A DNA stretch of 7,134 bases from positions 17,999 to 25,132 of the forward strand of contig NVSH01000006.1 of assembly GCA_002401185.1 (NCBI GenBank), written 5' to 3'. Both the position numbers and the translations under genes were made by a program. Positions 4,953 to 7,134 of this stretch are shown here, piece after piece. The notes under the pieces were generated by a model. That model worked only from the letters and a program-made list of their open reading frames with translations, was not told where the DNA came from and did not search any database. Position 1 is the first letter of the stretch. The number at the start of each line of letters is the position of its first letter. The stretch comes from Gammaproteobacteria bacterium (GTDB taxonomy: Bacteria > Pseudomonadota > Gammaproteobacteria > SZUA-229).

Positions 4953-7134
4953 TTAAAAATCTGTGTGCAAAATGTCATTAATATGATGCAACAGGTCTTC
5001 TTCCTGGAATGGTTTTCCTAAATATTGATTAACCCCGATTTCTAGTGCTTTTTCTTTATGTTTGGCACCTGTTCTAGACGTAATCATAATTATCGGAAGA
5101 TCTTTTAAACGGTCATCATTTCGTACAAAATTTGCCACCTCAAAACCATCCATTCTTGGCATTTCTATGTCGAGAAGCATTAAATCGGGCACGTTATCCT
5201 GCAATTGACTAGTAGCATCAACACCATCTTTCGCCAACATGACTTCGATACCATATCGTTTGAGCATACGCTCTGTAATCTTACGAATGGTAATCGAATC
5301 ATCGACCACCATGACGGTTTTAATCTCGTCCTCAATAACATCAACGACTGTTTCTACTGGCGCAGGTGATTTAAATACACTTTCTGCTGTAACGAGTGCC
5401 GACATTTCAAGAATTAATACTACGCGACCATCAGCCAAAATGGTCGCCCCGGCAATGCCTCGCACAGCACCAATCTGCATACCGACAGGTTTCACAACAA
5501 TTTCACGACGACCCAACATATTATCTACATGCAGAGCAAAATGCTTATCACCAACGCGCACCAGTAGCACCGGGAATAACTGTAACTGTTTAGAATAATC
5601 TGGCTGAGTTCCTGTTAACAGCCCCCCAAGATGTTTTAATTCAAACTCGATATTATTAAATTCATAATGACTAGTTTCACTATCATAAAAACGTTGTAGT
5701 TCGTACCCTGTCATACGCACAACGCCTTCGATACTGGCCAAGGGTACCGCAAAAACATCATCACCTACCGACACGAGTAATGCCTGATTAATGGCCAATG
5801 TCAGCGGTAATCGAATATTAAATGTTGTACCTTGTCCTTTAACAGTATCGATATTCAGAAATCCGCCGAGCTGCTTTATCTCACTATCAACAACATCCAT
5901 GCCTACACCGCGGCCTGCAACTTGTGTCACTTCATCCGCCGTACTAAAACCAGATTGCAGTATAAACTGGAGCGTATCATGATCTGATAATATAGCGTCA
6001 TGCGTGACCAGACCCAGCTTAATCGCTTTCTCTCTTACTTTTTCTGCATCAATGCCAGCGCCGTCATCTTCTATGTTGATTACCACATCCGCACCTTCGC
6101 GAACAACGGTTATTTTTATTTTGCCAACTTCTTCCTTACCTAAAGTTTTTCGCTGCTCAGGTTTTTCGATTCCGTGTGCTACTGCATTACGTAGCATATG
6201 CTCTAACGGAGCGATGATTCGGTCCAGTACAGTACGATCGACCTCACTGCTTTCACCTTCTATCTCAAGCTCAACATCTTTACCAAGTTCTCGTCCAATC
6301 TGACGAACAATTCTTCGTAGTCGTGATGACAGCCCGCCAAAACGCACCATCCTGGTACGCATTAATCCTTCCTGCAAATCAGTACTTACTCGTGACTCCT
6401 GTACCAGCAGTGTTTCTGAATCACGTGTAATATCGATTAATATTTCGTTGATACTATCTACGTCGCCGGCGGTTTCACTTAAACTTCTGGTTAACTGTTG
6501 CAGGGTCGAATACTGGTCCATTTCCAGCGGATCAAAACCAGCGTCATACTTATCACTTTCGGTCTCATATCCTGAGCGAATTTGAATCTCTGTTTCGATC
6601 TCAAGCTTTCTTAATTGCTCTTTTAGACGGACAACGGTTTGTGTCAGCTCTGACAGGTTAAAACCAAAATCGGTAATCTGTTTGCCCATACGTGCATGAT
6701 AGATATTGACCTCACCTGCGTAGTTAACTAAATTATTTAAAAGGTCAGAACGAACGCGAACCTGTTCCTGCGAATCTTTAAAATTAACATCAGTGGCACG
6801 CTCACCCCAATGTGGCATGTCGCTCTTAGTTTTCTTTGGGTCTTCAACTGATTGAGATGCCGTCACATCCGTGGCTGGCAGAAAATCAGCGATATTTATA
6901 TCTTCGAGCTCTTCATCATCAACAGCTTCCAGCTCACTCAATTCGATATCAAAACGCTCAACAGCACGTTTTTCTACCACTTCACCACGCATTAGCATCT
7001 CTAAGCGGCTATTCAAAGTAGTTGCACAAGTCAACGATTGACGACCTTTAACATCCTCCAGCATGGTTGTTAACGCATCCAAAGATTCCTGCAATATCTC
7101 AAAGAACACTTTGTCAGCTTTAACTTTATTTTCA
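4953..7134 (-). CDS. chpA: ChpA-type hybrid CheA histidine kinase/response regulator, C-terminal part (N-terminus off window)
   Basis: Autophosphorylating kinase of the Pil-Chp chemosensory pathway, which controls type IV pilus motors and in some species cAMP. The frame stays open to the right window edge, so only the last 727 codons are visible. The Hpt-like modules that ChpA proteins carry upstream are missing. Numbering from the valine codon at 7109: an acidic linker (about 50-115); a dimerisation region (about 116-230) with VRVRSDLLNNLVNYAGE and the ChpA-like DPLEMDQYSTLQQLTRSL; the ATPase domain with N box LRNAVAHG (N308), G1 DDGAGID (348-354) and G2 GRGVGMDVV (399-407); a CheW-like domain (about 441-580); and a receiver domain (598-718) with acid pair D603/D604, phospho-acceptor D647, T677 and K699, spaced as in CheY. 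The valine at 7109 (GTG) is internal, not a start. Full-length ChpA proteins are often over 2000 residues, so most of the gene is off window. Confidence 0.9.
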   Translation of the reverse strand, partial: ENKVKADKVFFEILQESLDALTTMLEDVKGRQSLTCATTLNSRLEMLMRGEVVEKRAVERFDIELSELEAVDDEELEDINIADFLPATDVTASQSVEDPKKTKSDMPHWGERATDVNFKDSQEQVRVRSDLLNNLVNYAGEVNIYHARMGKQITDFGFNLSELTQTVVRLKEQLRKLEIETEIQIRSGYETESDKYDAGFDPLEMDQYSTLQQLTRSLSETAGDVDSINEILIDITRDSETLLVQESRVSTDLQEGLMRTRMVRFGGLSSRLRRIVRQIGRELGKDVELEIEGESSEVDRTVLDRIIAPLEHMLRNAVAHGIEKPEQRKTLGKEEVGKIKITVVREGADVVINIEDDGAGIDAEKVREKAIKLGLVTHDAILSDHDTLQFILQSGFSTADEVTQVAGRGVGMDVVDSEIKQLGGFLNIDTVKGQGTTFNIRLPLTLAINQALLVSVGDDVFAVPLASIEGVVRMTGYELQRFYDSETSHYEFNNIEFELKHLGGLLTGTQPDYSKQLQLFPVLLVRVGDKHFALHVDNMLGRREIVVKPVGMQIGAVRGIAGATILADGRVVLILEMSALVTAESVFKSPAPVETVVDVIEDEIKTVMVVDDSITIRKITERMLKRYGIEVMLAKDGVDATSQLQDNVPDLMLLDIEMPRMDGFEVANFVRNDDRLKDLPIIMITSRTGAKHKEKALEIGVNQYLGKPFQEEDLLHHINDILHTDF

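Noticed and set aside
5239..5598. A 119-codon plus-strand open frame antisense to the receiver and CheW region of chpA.
   Set aside because: It is rich in Ser, Thr and Pro as expected of an antisense shadow, and the minus-strand frame encodes clear kinase domains.
1..7134. A mobile element, CRISPR array, toxin-antitoxin pair or defence system.
   Set aside because: All long frames are housekeeping or chemosensory genes. I saw no direct-repeat arrays, transposase motifs or island-like composition shifts.

Overview
The window reads as chromosomal DNA from a gammaproteobacterium of moderate GC content (mid-40s percent by eye, not calculated). The reasons are a Pseudomonas-like MetF, a long-insert bacterial AhcY preceded by an S-adenosylhomocysteine (SAH) riboswitch, and the end of a Pil-Chp (type IV pilus chemosensory) cluster. 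I cannot assign a genus. Coding density is high, and no mobile element, CRISPR array, tRNA or rRNA is visible.

Left part, plus strand (1-4339): metK, cut by the left window edge, is followed by a 156-base gap and then ahcY, metF and rsmE, closely spaced and very likely one transcript. MetK makes S-adenosylmethionine (SAM). Methyltransferases turn SAM into SAH, AhcY splits SAH into adenosine and homocysteine, and MetF supplies 5-methyltetrahydrofolate for remethylating homocysteine to methionine. RsmE is itself a SAM-dependent rRNA methyltransferase and so a producer of SAH. The methionine synthase that would close the cycle is not in the window.

The metK-ahcY gap holds the best regulatory signal here. 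A consensus -10 box sits just after the metK stop. A SAH riboswitch begins about where that promoter would start the RNA. A 12-bp hairpin that hides the ahcY ribosome binding site shares a strand with the riboswitch pseudoknot. Together these describe a translational ON switch: high SAH favours the pseudoknot, frees the ribosome binding site and raises AhcY.

Right part, minus strand (4418-7134): the C-terminal 727 residues of a ChpA-type hybrid CheA histidine kinase (dimerisation, ATPase, CheW-like and receiver domains), cut by the right window edge, are followed by a small CheW-like adaptor best called ChpC. This block converges on rsmE across a 78-base gap with only a weak hairpin.

I found no undescribed system. 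The riboswitch class and all gene families are known. The detail worth following up is the fully readable promoter, aptamer and expression platform, and the likely extension of SAH control to metF and rsmE.
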